Assembly (NCBI GenBank): GCA_023653785.1
Contig: JAMKCH010011839.1
Span: 1 to 64,000 of the forward strand
Length of the DNA stretch: 64,000 bases
From: Ophioderma brevispina
Lineage: Eukaryota; Echinodermata; Ophiuroidea; Amphilepidida; Ophiodermatidae
Direction: 5' to 3'
Of the stretch, positions 36,670 through 49,606 are shown one piece after another (position 1 is the first letter of the stretch; every line of letters starts with the position of its first letter). The translations under genes were made by a program, and so were the position numbers. The notes below the pieces were generated by a model. The model worked only from the letters and a program-made list of their open reading frames with translations, did no database searches and had not been told where the DNA came from.

Positions 36670-37170
36670 GGATGCCCGGGGGGTACTCAGTGGAAAAGGG
36701 TAGGTACATATATGCCGCCGATATAGGTCACATTTTCACGCCTTACTATAACAATGGGTTTTTCCCACCAGGCTTGACTATATAGACGGGTCACTTTTTG
36801 AGGTCATTGCTACTATATAACTAAATGGGTTCAATTTTTCACTTTTTGGGAGCATTTTAATATGAAATTGGGTCCATTTTTTTCCGATTTTCGTGCTAAA
36901 ATCAGCCAGGAAAATTGGTGATTTGCTGATTTTTGGAAAAATTTACTATGAAAATGGGCCGTTTTGCTACCATTACTATTGAAAATGGTGCGAAATTTCA
37001 AGGCCAACTATATAAATGGGTGAAATTTCGGAACCAACTATATAAATAGGTCATATTTTTGTACAATTGGTCACTATAAACATGGGTTCGATTCTTTTTC
37101 CCCGCGGCGGCACACCGCTAACCAAATTTTGGGTCGAGTACCCCCCCCCCAAAACCCCGCCCCCCCCCCC
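36670..37170. mobile_element. Minisatellite bounded by inverted GGGGGTACTC ends
   Basis: The left end GGGGGGTACTCAGTGG faces GAGTACCCCCCCCCC at the right. Between them are about ten degenerate 30-40 bp units with ACTATATAAATGGGT and AATTTTTCACTTTTT-type blocks, for example near 36820, 37006 and 37037. The architecture resembles 10855-11312. Confidence 0.6.
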
Positions 37171-37721
37171 CGCCCCGCTCCTCCCGGATTGGGATGTCGA
37201 AGTTTTTTCTCTCAGCTTTGACGGTATGATAGCTTACACATTTTCCCACTTGTGTGTAGTTTAAGGGATTTATTGGTAGCTCCTAGCGGCCAATATATAA
37301 TGAAATATCCCAATAATGAACCGTACCAGATGGTTGCATGGTTTGGAGTATGTGGGGGCCTTGCGAAGAAAACACCATTTTCATGCCTTAAAACTTTTCG
37401 ATCATTAGACGCTGTTAAGGAAGCCGCCACGTTTATATTATATTACGCTAAATCGTTTTGCCACAAGTCAGTTTAGTCTTTCACACCAATTGAAAGATGT
37501 TCGGTGGTTAGTCAAGTTCGGGCCTGTCTGAAAGACTATATCGCGTTTACTTTAAATTGAAATTAAAATAAAAACAACAGCTTTACTTTAACGTTTTCCT
37601 TTAAAATAAAATATATGATTAAATCAAAATTTTTTATTAAATGAGCCTGGGATTCTTGAGATATAGTTTTTAAACTAAATTTAGGACTCTACATCATATC
37701 AAGCGCTACTCGGTAACCGCG
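37171..37721. other. Gene-free stretch
   Basis: Short overlapping ORFs on both strands at 37212-37476 lack recognisable motifs. No other structure was supported. Confidence 0.4.
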
Positions 37722-38052
37722 GCCCCAGAAAGCATTACAACGTTGGGACAATTTTGGCCCAACATCACACGTGATGGTGGGCCAACGTCGACCAGTGACG
37801 GTCGGGCCACGTCATTTTGTCCGCGGCCCAACCCGATGGACATGTGTCGTATTTGACGTTGGACCAATGTTTGGCCACATTGGCCAACGGTTTATCCCAA
37901 CCATAATAAAACGAATGTTTTCCATGTTCTAAAATCACTAATTGGGCTCCATGAATCAAAAAGAACATTTCCCTAGGGTTTGTTCAACACTTATACACCA
38001 TTAATAGTTCTATCTTATTTTAGGTAATTATATATATAACTGAAATCGCTTA

Positions 38053-38126
38053 CCGCCTTGACCGGATTTCGAACCAGATACCTTTGTATTAGAGACTGAC
38101 GACTATCCAATTGAGCTAACTTGTCC
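38053..38126 (-). other. tRNA-like (SINE-type) segment
   Basis: On the minus strand a box A (TAGCTCAATTGGATAG, 38118-38103) and a box B (GGTTCGAAATCC, 38075-38064) are correctly ordered and spaced. A short T-arm stem (CTGG/CCGG) can form. The acceptor ends do not pair and the D and anticodon stems are poor, so this is a degenerate tRNA or tRNA-derived SINE head, not a functional tRNA gene. Confidence 0.55.
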
Positions 38127-38499
38127 TGCTTGATATCAATGGGCAATATATAATATATCAATTTGTAAAAGCTTCAACAGTATAGAAACACACACTAATT
38201 TAAGACATAAAACTCATAATGGCGAAATCGTCAGCAGATCTTCACAGAGGTGAAAAAAAAACCCGAAAAGCTCAAGGATCCCTGTATCACGTGAAAACAA
38301 AGTGCACAAAATCGAAAAATATGTCACGCAAAGGCCATATGTTTTATTTTTAAGCACAATGTTGCTAAGCATAGGCCCTATTTTTTGCTGAAAGCTCTGT
38401 CCGTTTGGTGGCTAGAGGCCTACTAATTTCCTTTTATTGAATTAGGCCTATTAGAATATTTAGCTAATAAGTCTGCGGGACAACATATAATTATTTCCA

Positions 38500-39060
38500 C
38501 AACGTTGGCCTTCCGACCACAAAACGACCAGGTCCCCCACCATTTTCCCAACTGTTCATCACCCATCACCCCGACGTTGGCTTACCAACCATAAACGCCA
38601 TTCACAGTCAGCTTCAACCATTTCCCAACATCGACCAACGTTTGGGGCCTTGTCCGAACAAAAAAGGACCAGTTCCCCCCACCATTTTCCCAACTTTTCT
38701 CCCGATCACAAAACGTTGGCTTGTCGCCCATCCACGACCATTTCCCCACCGTTTTCCCAACGTCTGCTTGATGTTGGTTTTGCCCGACCATCAAACGACC
38801 ATTTCTCCCCCACGTTTCCCAACTTCGGCTTGACGTTGGTTTGCCGACCATCTAACGACCAATTATCCCCACCCGTTTTCTTCCCACGTCTACGGCTGAC
38901 GTTGTTTGCTGACGCACTTTTCCCCCACCGTTTTCCCAACGTCAGCTTGAGTTGGGTTTGCCGACCATCTACCGACCACTTTCCTTGTCCCCAACCGTTT
39001 TCCCAACGTCGTGCTGACGTTGGTTTGCCGACGCGACCGGTGACGACGTCGGCCGACGTC
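38500..39060. repeat. 60-bp minisatellite (GACGTTGG units)
   Basis: About nine degenerate units read GACGTTGGTTTGCCGACCAT, then C-rich CAACGACCATTTCCCCCACC and GTTTTCCCAACGTC. The long overlapping ORFs here (up to 188 residues on the minus strand, 167 on the plus strand) are translations of the array, not genes. Confidence 0.9.
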
Positions 39061-39077
39061 AGTTTGCTCTCTGGGGC

Positions 39078-40024
39078 ATTAGTGTGTTTCGAAACACTGA
39101 GGCTCATACAATGGGTAATCTCTATACAATGGTTGGAAACCTGGGCTTCGTAATTGAAGAACTGATGGCCATATTGGTCACAGCCAAAAAGAGCCGCAAC
39201 GAGGTTAAGAGCCGTGTGGCAGAGATATTGTCCGCCGGGACAAAGTCGAGAACATGGGGAACAATAGGGCAAATCGATTCAGTGACTCTTCACGCAACTT
39301 ATTCCGTTGTCGTCTATTCCGTTGTCGTCTAATGGAGCCCGGGCTATGGTTTTCCTACCGGACCATACTCCTTTCACAGAACACCGGTCTTTAATACAAA
39401 ATTGTTCCCATGAAATGTGGATAAGCGACATACAACTACAGAATCAAGCCAAGTCATTGAGCTCATTGTATTTGCGCGTATGGGATGGCATGTCTCCAAA
39501 CGTGCCCCGTGTTACAACTTCTGTTAAACAGTTGTCTCTGGGATGGTATGTGTTCGGTAACCAAGATTCCCGCCCGATTTGTCCATTCATCCGAATAGCA
39601 CATTACTGTGTGTGTAGCCATCCATTTGTTAGAGATCAGTGGTCGTGCGACTAATGTGCGATAAAACTATAAATATTACGTACGCAACCTTTTTCAAATG
39701 TCCACTTTTTTCATGATTTTTAGTGTTTAGTAGCCTTTGTTATCACAAAATGTGTATCGAAAACACTCCTCTTAAAATTTTTCTCAATCATGAGGTTTTA
39801 AAAAGTGTAGTTTTTTTTTCTATAAAAAATTCTAAACGAATTCGCTCCTATCCTTTGTGTGCTCAACAACGAAGTTCACAAGATGAGGCTTGTGGCAAAC
39901 TTGCACGGATATATGCGCGTATGGGATATATTTTCGCTGGCTTCTGGTTCGGTATTGCATGCAGCGTTGTAATATACGCACATGGAATAAACATGTAGCT
40001 TCCTGATTGCTCTGTACAGTTGGG
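39078..40024. other. Gene-free stretch
   Basis: Begins with the palindrome GTGTTTCGAAACAC (39086). Overlapping ORFs of 80-115 residues at 39084-39654 show no recognisable domain, and no splice-bounded exon could be supported. Confidence 0.4.
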
Positions 40025-43000
40025 GCAGTTCCCATAGAATTGCTCTCAGCCGAGAGACATTCGCTCACCCATATTCTCTCGGGCGAGAGAACTTCTCCTT
40101 GCAGTTCGAGCGAACATCTCCATGATAGGATATTTTTCCCTTGTTCCTACCTGCTCTTTCCCTGAGAAGTGAGCGAACTTCTCTCCAACCCTCCATAGAC
40201 TTGTTTATCCATTACCAATTAACTGCCCCCCGTTTTCTTTTGTGCGACAAATTGATTATCCGATTTCCCGACGGGGACACTTTCTCAAGTACCACACGCA
40301 AAAGCTAACCACTTGACTTGTTCACATCTACCATTTTATGTTATTAATAGCCTATGTTTTTGTCAGGGGAGGCCGTACATGATTAAACCCCGTCCAGTGA
40401 ATAACAACCGTAATAACGTAAAAAAAATAAAGGCGAACACAAAGGTCTATATACTTTTTTAAATACAAAATAGGACTACGTGTATATATAATTAATAAAT
40501 TTTATGTTGCACAAATCAACGCACACGCCACAGGAACATCCGCAATTTCCCTTATCTGCTAATACCTAAACACTGCAAACGGGCCCCTTTTTATTTTTTA
40601 AACTAAATTTTAACCTTTCGAGTCTGAAAATGTAGGAAACCCGTCTTTTCGCGAGTGCAAAACTTCGAAAATAAAGCTTCATTTTAACCTAAACACGCTC
40701 AAACTTTTAAGTAGTTTGGGATTATTACTCACATAAAAGTTTATTCCACACAGTCTTACTAATTTTTTGTTCTGCGTTTTATATTTCGACTTCGGAGACT
40801 ATTGATATAAGGAAAAAAATAATTTCTTCTTTTTGATATAATTAGTTATATTCAGAGGTGATCGCAATGATGTGCTCTATACGTTATGACAATGCTGTAG
40901 GCCAATACGACAGCATATCATCTATATGTTGTTACATGCTGCCATGGGTTTCTTGGAAAGCTTTGCACTTGAACCTTTCATTAGAAGTCATCAAAATGTC
41001 ACATCCTAATCACAAAATGCATTGAATATTAATCTACATAGAGATTAAAAAAAATTAATCACAAATTCTGATTTGTTCTCCATTTTTATCTGAGAAATTT
41101 AGAGAGTATACTATTTCATTGGGTTTATGCATAATCATTAATAGGAGCGGAATTACAGTTCCCGTAATAAAATGTGTTTTTTTTTCATGGGTTCCGCCGT
41201 TGCGCGTATAAATGGGTTTCATAGGCCACCCATGTACATCAGCCCTCTCTCTGATATTGACTGGAAATTACTTTTATCAGACTGATTTGCAATTTCAAAA
41301 TGAGAACAGACAAAGGAAAACACAAAACAAATAAGTTTCAAAGAGACCAAAAATAGCTAAAAATGTTCTTGGATAGTTCCTAAAAGATTTTGTGGGACAA
41401 TTTATTTTTGGTTGCCTTTGGTTTAATTGTAGCTGTTGCTACAAATTTAAATAATACACTGATGTTTTAATAGAATTCATTGGGGAATAAAACAATTAGA
41501 CTGTCGTATTTTATACATAACATTGTTTTGTACTGTCTTTTGCTACAAATTTTAAATAATATATACTGACGTTTTGATAGCATTACATTGGGGAATAAAA
41601 GGATGTCATTTTTCAAAACACTTTTTTTCTGAGAAACATCATTGAAAATCGACCAAGATCATTCCATGTATAAAGCCATGAAAACAAAAAGAAACAGTTT
41701 ACTTTATGTGTGAAGAAAACATTATGGAGATTACATTTACATAACTGAAATGTAAAACTGCAAGTTTAAACTTCTAATTAAGTTAAAGTTATAAGTCTGT
41801 ATGGGAAACTATAATAATGTATATATATTGCAAAATACGACGCAGATTACAAAAATACACCGGGAGATTACATCGTATTCATGTGAATTAGATCACTATG
41901 AGGGCGAAAACCTCTGTTTATTAGAACGATGATATACATCAATAGATCTCTATTAGTGTAAATCGTTTATTTTCGTCGGCAAAATAGAACCGACCCCGGA
42001 AAATAACGCTATATAAAACGATGAATGGGCGAGTTGGAAACACGACAGTATGTGAAAGCAGATATGTTAATTTTGAGAAAAAAAAAAAACATCCATAATA
42101 TAAAGTCATTAAGTGACCTCACATTTTTAAATTTGTGGTTTGTAGAACACGACGAACAGAAGTAATTATGATGCCAAATTTCGCCAAAAACTAAAAGAAA
42201 TGTTAAATACACAGTATGTACTGTGGGAGAAAACTATTGGAGTTTGTACAATATGATTTTACTGTGATGTTACATAAACGTAGGCTGATATGCGGTTTTG
42301 TACAATGCAATAAAATATGATAAAAACCAACTGACTATGATCTCGAGATTTGTGTGATTATGTGCGTTATTCAGTGATTATATATCCTAAAAACTTCAAT
42401 ACCATTATGCGACTCTCGCGGAATAAAAAATCAATCTTTAGCAACGCAAGTGTGTACTGCAAACGCTTGACATTGTAGTTAATTGGGGTATTTTTTTTTA
42501 AGTAAATTCCGCGTGTTTTTCAAATACACAATTCCAGACGATGGTGGTCAAAGCATCCCTCTTTCATTATATGAACCGCACCCAAATTTATCAAGTTAGA
42601 GTACGCCATATACACTGCAAACTACAAACCGATTTGGGCCGCCGGTTTGTGGGTGTTGGGTCGATCAAGGGTGTTCCTTTGGCCATATTAATATATAAAT
42701 TTTTAAAAAAACTTACAGTTGAGTTGATTTCTCTCTAGCTCCATGGGTTTTGAATGAGGAAATATTCCTTGGCAACATATCAAATTTCCGATTTTTTCCT
42801 TCAAAAGCCAATATTCTATTAGAAAAAAAAGAAGAACTGCAGCTTTGGTCCATGCCCCATTCACACAAGTATATGAGCATACACGCCCCGTTTGACCGCA
42901 CGCAGAGTTGACAAGTCGTTTATTGATCGTCGTACTGCTAATTGGTAGGTTATTGTTGGCCCGTTAAGTCCTGTTTTTTAGGGCCGAGCAGCCGGAGCGA

Positions 43001-43142
43001 ATGTCCTCTCCCTTACTTCAATTTAATACCCGCACGAGACATTTGAATTGAAGAACAATCTCTCCATACCGGGCGAACATTGGCGAGCGAATGTCGGAGC
43101 GAATGCTCTCGGCTGAGGGCCAATTCTATTCTCTAGGGAACG
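40025..43142. mobile_element. 3.1-kb non-autonomous DNA transposon with subterminal GAGCGAA repeats
   Basis: The left end (40026-40066) with CAGTTCCCATAGAATTG and CTCTCAGCCGAGAG-CATTCGCTC is mirrored at the right (43090-43142) by GAGCGAATGCTCTCGGCTGAG and CCAATTCTATTCTCTAGGGAAC. Both subterminal zones carry several GAGCGAA/TTCGCTC copies, near 40062, 40108 and 40162 on the left and 42996, 43068, 43082 and 43092 on the right. This pattern is typical of transposase-binding arrays. The AT-rich interior (40210-42980) has no transposase-like ORF. Confidence 0.65.
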
Positions 43143-43409
43143 AACGGCGGCCTTAGTTGTGTACATTTGTCAGAATAAATCTGGATTTTTCGCAAGGCAT
43201 ACTCTAATGGCCTTGAAAACCATCTGGTACCTTGACTTAGGGATATTTTCATTATATATGTGCGATAGATTCAAAAACCAATAACAATCACTTTAAGGCA
43301 GGGGCCTTGGTGAGGCGTCGTGTATGTTTCTTTCCCATCCCACCAGGCTAAAGCCCACAGTACAAAATAGAAGAAAAAAGAAACCAAAAAACCTACTGCA
43401 CCGCAAAAT

Positions 43410-43645
43410 CTGGTGTTGTCTTGTTAAAATTAACATCGCCAGGAGGACCACACCAGAGGGTATCAAAATTCAACACCTTTGCTTTGTATTTGTACACCTA
43501 TAATTACGTGTTAAAAACATGCTTTTGGTGTTGTTTAACACAATAGGTGTTAAAATAAAACCAGATGTGTTGAACTTTGACACCCTCTTGGTGTGTCGTT
43601 CCTGTAATAGAACACCGCCGGTGTTAATGTTAACACCTTAGTTTT
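43410..43645. mobile_element. Palindromic MITE with GGTGTTAA motifs
   Basis: The left arm (CCACACCAGAGGGTATCAAA followed by ATTCAACACC) and the right arm (TGTTGAACTTTGACACCCTC followed by TTGGTGTGT) are reverse complements. Outer blocks GGTGTT/AACACC pair as well. The centre near 43516-43550 holds GGTGTTGTTTAACAC and GGTGTTAAAA. No ORF. Confidence 0.75.
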
Positions 43646-43798
43646 TGCCAGTTGTGGAAATAAGAGATGGTATTTTTTCCAAAAAAGGGGGCAAAAATCT
43701 TTTCCCCTTCAAAACCCCAAAATCAAGCGACCGTATTAATTTGTACAACAAAAAATGTTGTGTACTCCGGATATAAACCAAGGTACAACAATTTGTTC

Positions 43799-43837
43799 AG
43801 CCTGTTGGGGGGCGGGGGGGCGGGGGAGGGGGGGGCT
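43799..43837. repeat. G-rich low-complexity run
   Basis: Interrupted G runs (GGGGGGCGGGGGGGCGGGGG and on) in an otherwise AT-rich stretch. Confidence 0.8.
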
Positions 43838-44307
43838 TTTAAGTTTTGGCTCATAAATTTTGTTTGATAAACAGTAGGGTGACGCCTGTTACACCGTACA
43901 CCTGTCAAAAGTGTTAAGAATCAAGGTTTTAGTTAGATTTCCGTTGGTGGTGTTTTGTACTGTTCTTGGATACAGAAAAAAAACCACAAGACAACCTTGA
44001 AGAGTTAGTCCTCATCACATCATATATTAATTTAGACACATTCAAAACTTAGTTTTTGAACCATAACAATCTAATGCACATTGCTATTTGGAGAGTTTAT
44101 AAAGACATAGTTTAGAGAAATCATGCCTCTAATACCCATGTTACCCACTCATATTTCAACAAGCCTTGACACGCTTGCATCAAGTTATCTGTGGGCATCA
44201 ACCAACCAAGAGCATCAACTATCAAAAGTGTTTGCACCCACGCTCGTTTTGGTTTACATAATCCCTGGGTTGATTGGAGCGTCATGTTTGCCAACAAATC
44301 CAGCAGT

Positions 44308-45205
44308 ACTCTCTTAAAATGAAAGAGTGAAAACTCACTCTGAATTTCGAGTTACTTTAAATTAACTCTAATCGCGTGGCTTTTAGCTCTAAAAGATGCG
44401 AGAAAAATTCACCCCGGACCCTTCCCTCCCGGTTAACAGAGCTCACTCTCTTACCGCGTGGCTCAAAATGCCACTCTTCTTCGGAGTAAGGCCCACTCTG
44501 AACTCTTATCGACCGGAGTTTAGCGCAAAAGAGTTAGAAAATTCTCATGCTTTTTTCGTATGAACTAATAGCCCATCAGAAACGCCGCAATCGCGTGATT
44601 ATGCGAACAACAGGGCGGACGAGTTAAATGAGACCGTCAGCAAACGGTTGGACGAAGTTGAAATTAGTGAAAATCATAGATATCTTCACGGGTGAGTATA
44701 TTGTATGTGATCGGTCACAGTTTCAGGCATTTACAACAAAGTGTGGAGAAGCCATTAAATGTTCTTGTCTGTATTATCACTCGTACATACGGGACTAGTC
44801 TGCGCCAGGCTCCGGCCAGGCTAGGTTACACATTACGAAACGCCCAATCATGCATGTCACGGGCATGCATACCGTGATAATACACGTCATGCATGCCACG
44901 ATCATGCATGTCTCACTGAATCATGACAATGATTCGCCACAATATCATTCATGTCACGATGCTATGAATTATGACCTACATAAATATACTACACCAAAAC
45001 CAAAAAAATTCCTAAAGAATCACAACTCTATAAGAGTGACTAGTTCACTCTAAAAGGAGGTTTAATCAGTCCTCTTCTAGAGTTATTTTGTCACTCTTAT
45101 TTGGAGTGGATCTCACTCTAAAGATGCGTCACTCAGATGGCACTTATTTGGAGTGAGATTTCACGCTTTTACGAGTGGTTTTCCCTCTTTCGTTTTAAGA
45201 GAGTA
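44308..45205. mobile_element. 0.9-kb non-autonomous DNA transposon, TACTCTCTTAAAA ends
   Basis: TACTCTCTTAAAATGAAAGAG at the left and the reverse complement of the right end, TACTCTCTTAAAACGAAAGAG, are near-perfect terminal inverted repeats. Subterminal regions are rich in ACTCT/AGAGT motifs on both sides. The interior carries a cluster of CATGCATG motifs (44850-44950). There is no transposase. Confidence 0.78.
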
Positions 45206-46007
45206 TGCAATGGAATGGTAGGATTTTTGTGGCTTGTGGGGTGCTTCGACAAAAAGGTCATCATAGTTTGAAAAAGCCCGTGTGAGAGTTCACCATAAAT
45301 AGGTCCGCGTGCACGTAAAAACAATAATGACGGGAAATAAAACGCGAACATTGTAGATGATGTACGTGTCGACTGACGAAAATCACATAGTTCACAATGG
45401 ATGGATAATATTGGCGCTTTATCTGTCGGTAGTTAGGCGCTCTAATGGGACTCCACAAATACACTTGTTTCAGTTTTTACCATTGTTACCATGATGTTAC
45501 AGAGTACCTCGCAATGCACAATAGCTCTAAATATAAAGGTCTCACACCTGGAAAACAATCCACACAGAAGAATCCAAATTTCACAGACTCATAAATGAAG
45601 CAATTTATGTTCACTATTTGCGTTGATGATTTCTTGCGCCATTAGTTGGACTGGATCCCTCAAGTGCTTAGTGCTGAATTGTGGTGTGAAAAGACGATGC
45701 CTTCTTAAGGATAATCGACACTGGAAGCGGTCATATAGTGTCCAACAAAACATTACCCACCATGCATTACGGAGCCTTAAAGGGGGGGGGGTGATCAGCT
45801 CAGATCACTTCACATTAAGGAGGGTCCAAACAACATATGGAAGGATAGGATTGGGTACACTACAGATGAGTTCATAGGGTATACAGTGCTGGAAAATGAT
45901 ACGTGACAGTACAAAATGCAACAGTAGAATAGAGAGTGGACTGTAGACTTTACATCATAGGAGTGTTAGTTCGTGACACCGGACTAATTACAGCCAAAAT
46001 GTATTTA
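45206..46007. other. Gene-free stretch
   Basis: No exon or repeat family recognised. A GGGGGGGGGG run lies near 45782. Confidence 0.45.
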
Positions 46008-46345
46008 GCATGGTTTAGGTCATGGCCCGATCGCTATTAGCTCCGACGCCCCATATTTACCTGAATTGGAATAATTTGGTGCGGATTGACTATTTTCTCA
46101 TTATCCTGTGAATTAACGACGTAAACGATGGTTTGGTTTTGAAAGTAAAGAGTGAAAATGTGCCCCTTTTGGTTGACCTGTATCAAATTTTACACAGTAC
46201 TATATGGGCGGACTTAAAAATAACATTTTTGCTCTCACATCAGAAAAGTTTTAAATATCGGCGAAAACATTACAGGTGGGAATCCGGAGGCAAGGTCTTT
46301 CTATCAAGACGAAAAAGTTCACACAATTAAATCAGATCATCCGTC
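46008..46345. mobile_element. Arm of the 5.25-kb-type element family
   Basis: GGTCATGGCCCGATCGCTATTAGCTCCG, TTATCCTGTGAATTAACG and AATGTGCCCCTTTTGG match the arms of the element at 5249-6686. ATCAGAAAAGTTTTAAATATCGGCGAAAACATTACAG and TATCAAGACGAAAAAGTTC follow the inverted right arm further inward. Only one arm is evident here. Confidence 0.6.
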
Positions 46346-49300
46346 TTTAAGTGAGCAAAACAAACATTCAGCAGCGCCATTAATGCTATAAACTGGGACA
46401 ATCCCATTTCTCCACCGTAAAAAAATCAATTGACACCTTCAAAGTGCACCGTACGATACACTACTTGCTACTTGACCAATTAAAAAGGGATTTAAAAGTG
46501 ATATGGACAAGTGGGACTTCAATTAGCCTTGCTAAATGTTCGCTATTTGCATGAAAAGCGCGATTGACAATAATATAAGGATTGTGTTACATAAAAGTCA
46601 TGGGGAAGAGTTCCATATGAATCCCCTACGATTCTGCAATCTGATTCTGTGATATACATCACGATGCAGAAAATTTGTAGGGGAAGGAAAGGCCATAAGG
46701 ACTCTGTCCATCATTGGTATTGACAAGGTCATTGGTTCATTGCAAGGGAATATGATCGTTGGTAAATGCTTCAATTCGTAAGCTATCCGTTCGAGGCTGA
46801 CCACAATGGCGAAAACGGTGAAAAGCAGAGGCTAATTAGTTCTAGTCTAAGCGAAATGCCAGGGTAATATAATTTGCGCTTCAACCTATTATAAATGACA
46901 TTTTGTTTCAAATGAAGTCTTTCAGTCAGAAAAAATGACACTATAGTAGATTCAAACGTAAACCGTTATAATATCTTCCGTATGATTGCAACCATTTTGA
47001 TAGGCAACACGAGGAAAAAATTAAAATCTGATGGTATAGACCAGTTAACAGCAATGTTTGTAACAATGTTAGGGCCTGGTATCTTGAAATAGTCGCCTGA
47101 CTGTTACCACACTGGGCAATTGTATAGTCTGTTAGAGTTTTAATTACTATGGGCCATAACGAATAGCAGGAATGGATTCGCAGGCAACAAAAAGAAGTGA
47201 GTATAGGATGGTAACTGGTCTATATAGTACATAGTGGGTTGAAAGAAGTAGCCAGTGAAAGATTAGTGAATGCCATAACCAAACCTTTTCAGCTATATAT
47301 TCTGTTCAAGAATCCAGACCCAGTTTTTAATCGATCGTTACTTGCTTTTCTACTGGACACATATATAATCCGATTCCTGACCAGAGTACCCTAGACATTC
47401 CTTAGACACCTGGTTTTATCTATTGATACAAAGTAATACAACGTCACCAATGCGAGCGACGTCACCCAATGCCGAACATGGCGACCATCAGGGGCAACAT
47501 TATAGTTAATTCTGCTAATTAAGGCAATAATTATTGCAGTAGATATTATTTCTTCAGACCAAAAAGAAATCTTATAAAACAGACTTAAATTAAACATTAG
47601 CGTTAGTACACTTTCAAGGTTCAAGAGAGATTTTGAGACACCATTGTAATGGTGTAATGACAGTGAATTATAAGATACACACTCAAAAGTTTCTTACCTT
47701 GTATTGTGGTAAAGAAATTTAAAAGTTGGAAACAAAAAGGTATTTGTATATGCTTATATTTCAATCTAAATCGTAGGCTGAATTTCATATTTGCTCCTAT
47801 AGGAAATTAGAAATGTCCACAATGTTTGCCCAAAGAAATAATTCTCAGAATATCCTGTAGATGGAGATATGTGGTGTGATACAAAGCTTAACCAATGCAA
47901 AAATCAGAATTTTCACATTTTAGGGACACCTGTTATTGAAATCTCTCGTTGCACCTTTAATGGGAGGGGAGAGGAGGATATTTTGTAATCTGAAGGATAA
48001 GTTAAATGTATTGAGGGTAAATTGGTTATTTAGTTCAATATAATCACTACCGATACATATCGAGTTAAAGGGATACAAACCAGGTACTCAATTCTCACGT
48101 CTGTATTGACAATCGTAATGGGAAACAAACCGTAAAACATTATGTTATAACAAACCCATCACTGACTCTTTCAAAGCCGTTTAAAAAGTAATCAGATTTG
48201 TAAAAGAAAGCTTTGCATTAATTCTTTTTTCGTGATTTTTGTGCATATTTACCATTGTATTTTTGGTGGATTTTGTGACAATAGAAATCCAACTTATGAT
48301 TATTACATATATAATTTGGTAAAAAACGTCACAAACTGGCCGTAATATTGGTAAAATGGACGCGCCCCCCATCGTTACCATTTTATTTTTCCCTTCAATT
48401 AGTTATTTGCTGGGTAATTGTCAATATTGGGAACTTTGCAGTATGATTTATTCACATATCCCTAATGTCTCATAATGTCCCCTAATGACCTTTTGCCACT
48501 TTCAAAAATCACGAGCAGACCCCTAGATCGATAACAAGAAAAAATTGCTACCCCCCCCCCCCCCCACCCACCCCCCCCCCCCCCCCCTTATTTTTTTTCA
48601 CCCCCCCCCCCCCCCACACACTTGTTTTTTGTTTTGCTGTGATCGTCAGGCAGGTTGGTAGGTCATTCCGAAAAGGACGTTAGGGGTATGTATGTAAAAT
48701 AAAATGTAGCATGTTATTTCCTTTACCTGAGAGGTTAACATTCCAACTTAAGTTTTACTGTGGTCACTTACCTTATTTGAACCTACATGACCTGGACCCA
48801 AAAGTCTCGGCATTCCTTAATAACCATACCCAATGATTCTTGAACCAACCTTCAGAGCTCGACTTTGAAAAGGGGAAACATTTGGCAAAAATCATTCCTG
48901 GGCAGTCCCCTACGATAATTATATTGGTAGAAAATTTGTAGGACTTACAATCGCAATAAATACTTTACGATGCAACGAGTCTCCAAAAGGACAATTATAA
49001 TATGGGTCCTTCAAATAATTAACAATAGGAGAATTTTTAAAGATTGTGACCCAAAGATATACAAAATCCAGCCTTTTCCCCTGTTTTAAACTTTCACAAA
49101 AATAACAAAATTTGTTGGAATGGTGTATTCATCTCAATTAAATCTCCACCTACGTTCGGAAATTTAATGGAATAAAACATTTTATCCAAGAGCTATGCTT
49201 GTACTTCTGAAAACTGGGAGGGATTATAGACATGGACCATTGTCACCGGGAGGGAACATCACATTTATGAAAAATAGAAGGCCCTCCCGTTAAAACTAGA

Positions 49301-49499
49301 ATGGCGCGGTTCTCGGCTTTCACGGCTGGCTATATCAAAAGAATATAATCTTCTTAACATGACCACATGAACCTTTGCCTTGGCACATGCTCTGGTGACT
49401 GATCAACAAATGAGGAACCCCTGTTCCATCTATGACTTCCAAGTTTGCTCATATTGAACTGTCAATTGATAGCAATTTAAACAAAAATTAACATTTTTT
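46346..49499. other. Gene-free stretch with C-rich block
   Basis: There are no recognisable exons. C runs interrupted by A and T (48551-48576, 48580-48588 and 48601-48617) form a strongly strand-biased low-complexity block. The rest is AT-rich with short chance ORFs. Confidence 0.5.
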
Positions 49500-49606
49500 G
49501 ACAACACACACAACAACATCACACCCCTACATAATATACACACAACATAAAACACACATATCTACACATACACACACCTACACACACACACACACACACA
49601 CACAAC
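49500..49606. repeat. CA microsatellite
   Basis: Imperfect (CA)n with ACAA and ACATA interruptions, ending in about eleven perfect CA repeats. Confidence 0.9.

Larger units (their letters stand above)
37722..39077. mobile_element. Non-autonomous DNA transposon with minisatellite and tRNA-like segment
   Basis: GCCCCAGAAAGCATTACAACG at the left and the reverse complement of the right end, GCCCCAGAGAGCAAACTGACG, form degenerate terminal inverted repeats. Near the left end GGCCCAACATCAC faces GTGATGGTGGGCC in a tight hairpin. The right half is a minisatellite of 60-bp units, and a tRNA-like segment lies near 38053-38126. No transposase was recognised. Confidence 0.6.

Noticed and set aside
38053..38126. 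Functional tRNA gene
   Set aside because: Box A and box B are present, but acceptor, D and anticodon stems do not pair properly.
38500..39060. CRISPR-like array
   Set aside because: Units are contiguous and degenerate with no unique spacers, and the context is eukaryotic.
38706..39272. Longest ORF in the window (188 residues, minus) and the 167-residue plus ORF
   Set aside because: Both are read-throughs of the 60-bp GACGTTGG minisatellite, and the residue pattern repeats with the DNA unit.
39084..39654. Overlapping ORFs of 82 and 115 residues as a coding exon
   Set aside because: No family recognised, no clear splice boundaries, and both strands are equally open.
48551..48621. Telomere-like C-rich strand
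   Set aside because: Homopolymer C runs without the CCCTAA or similar period expected of a telomere.
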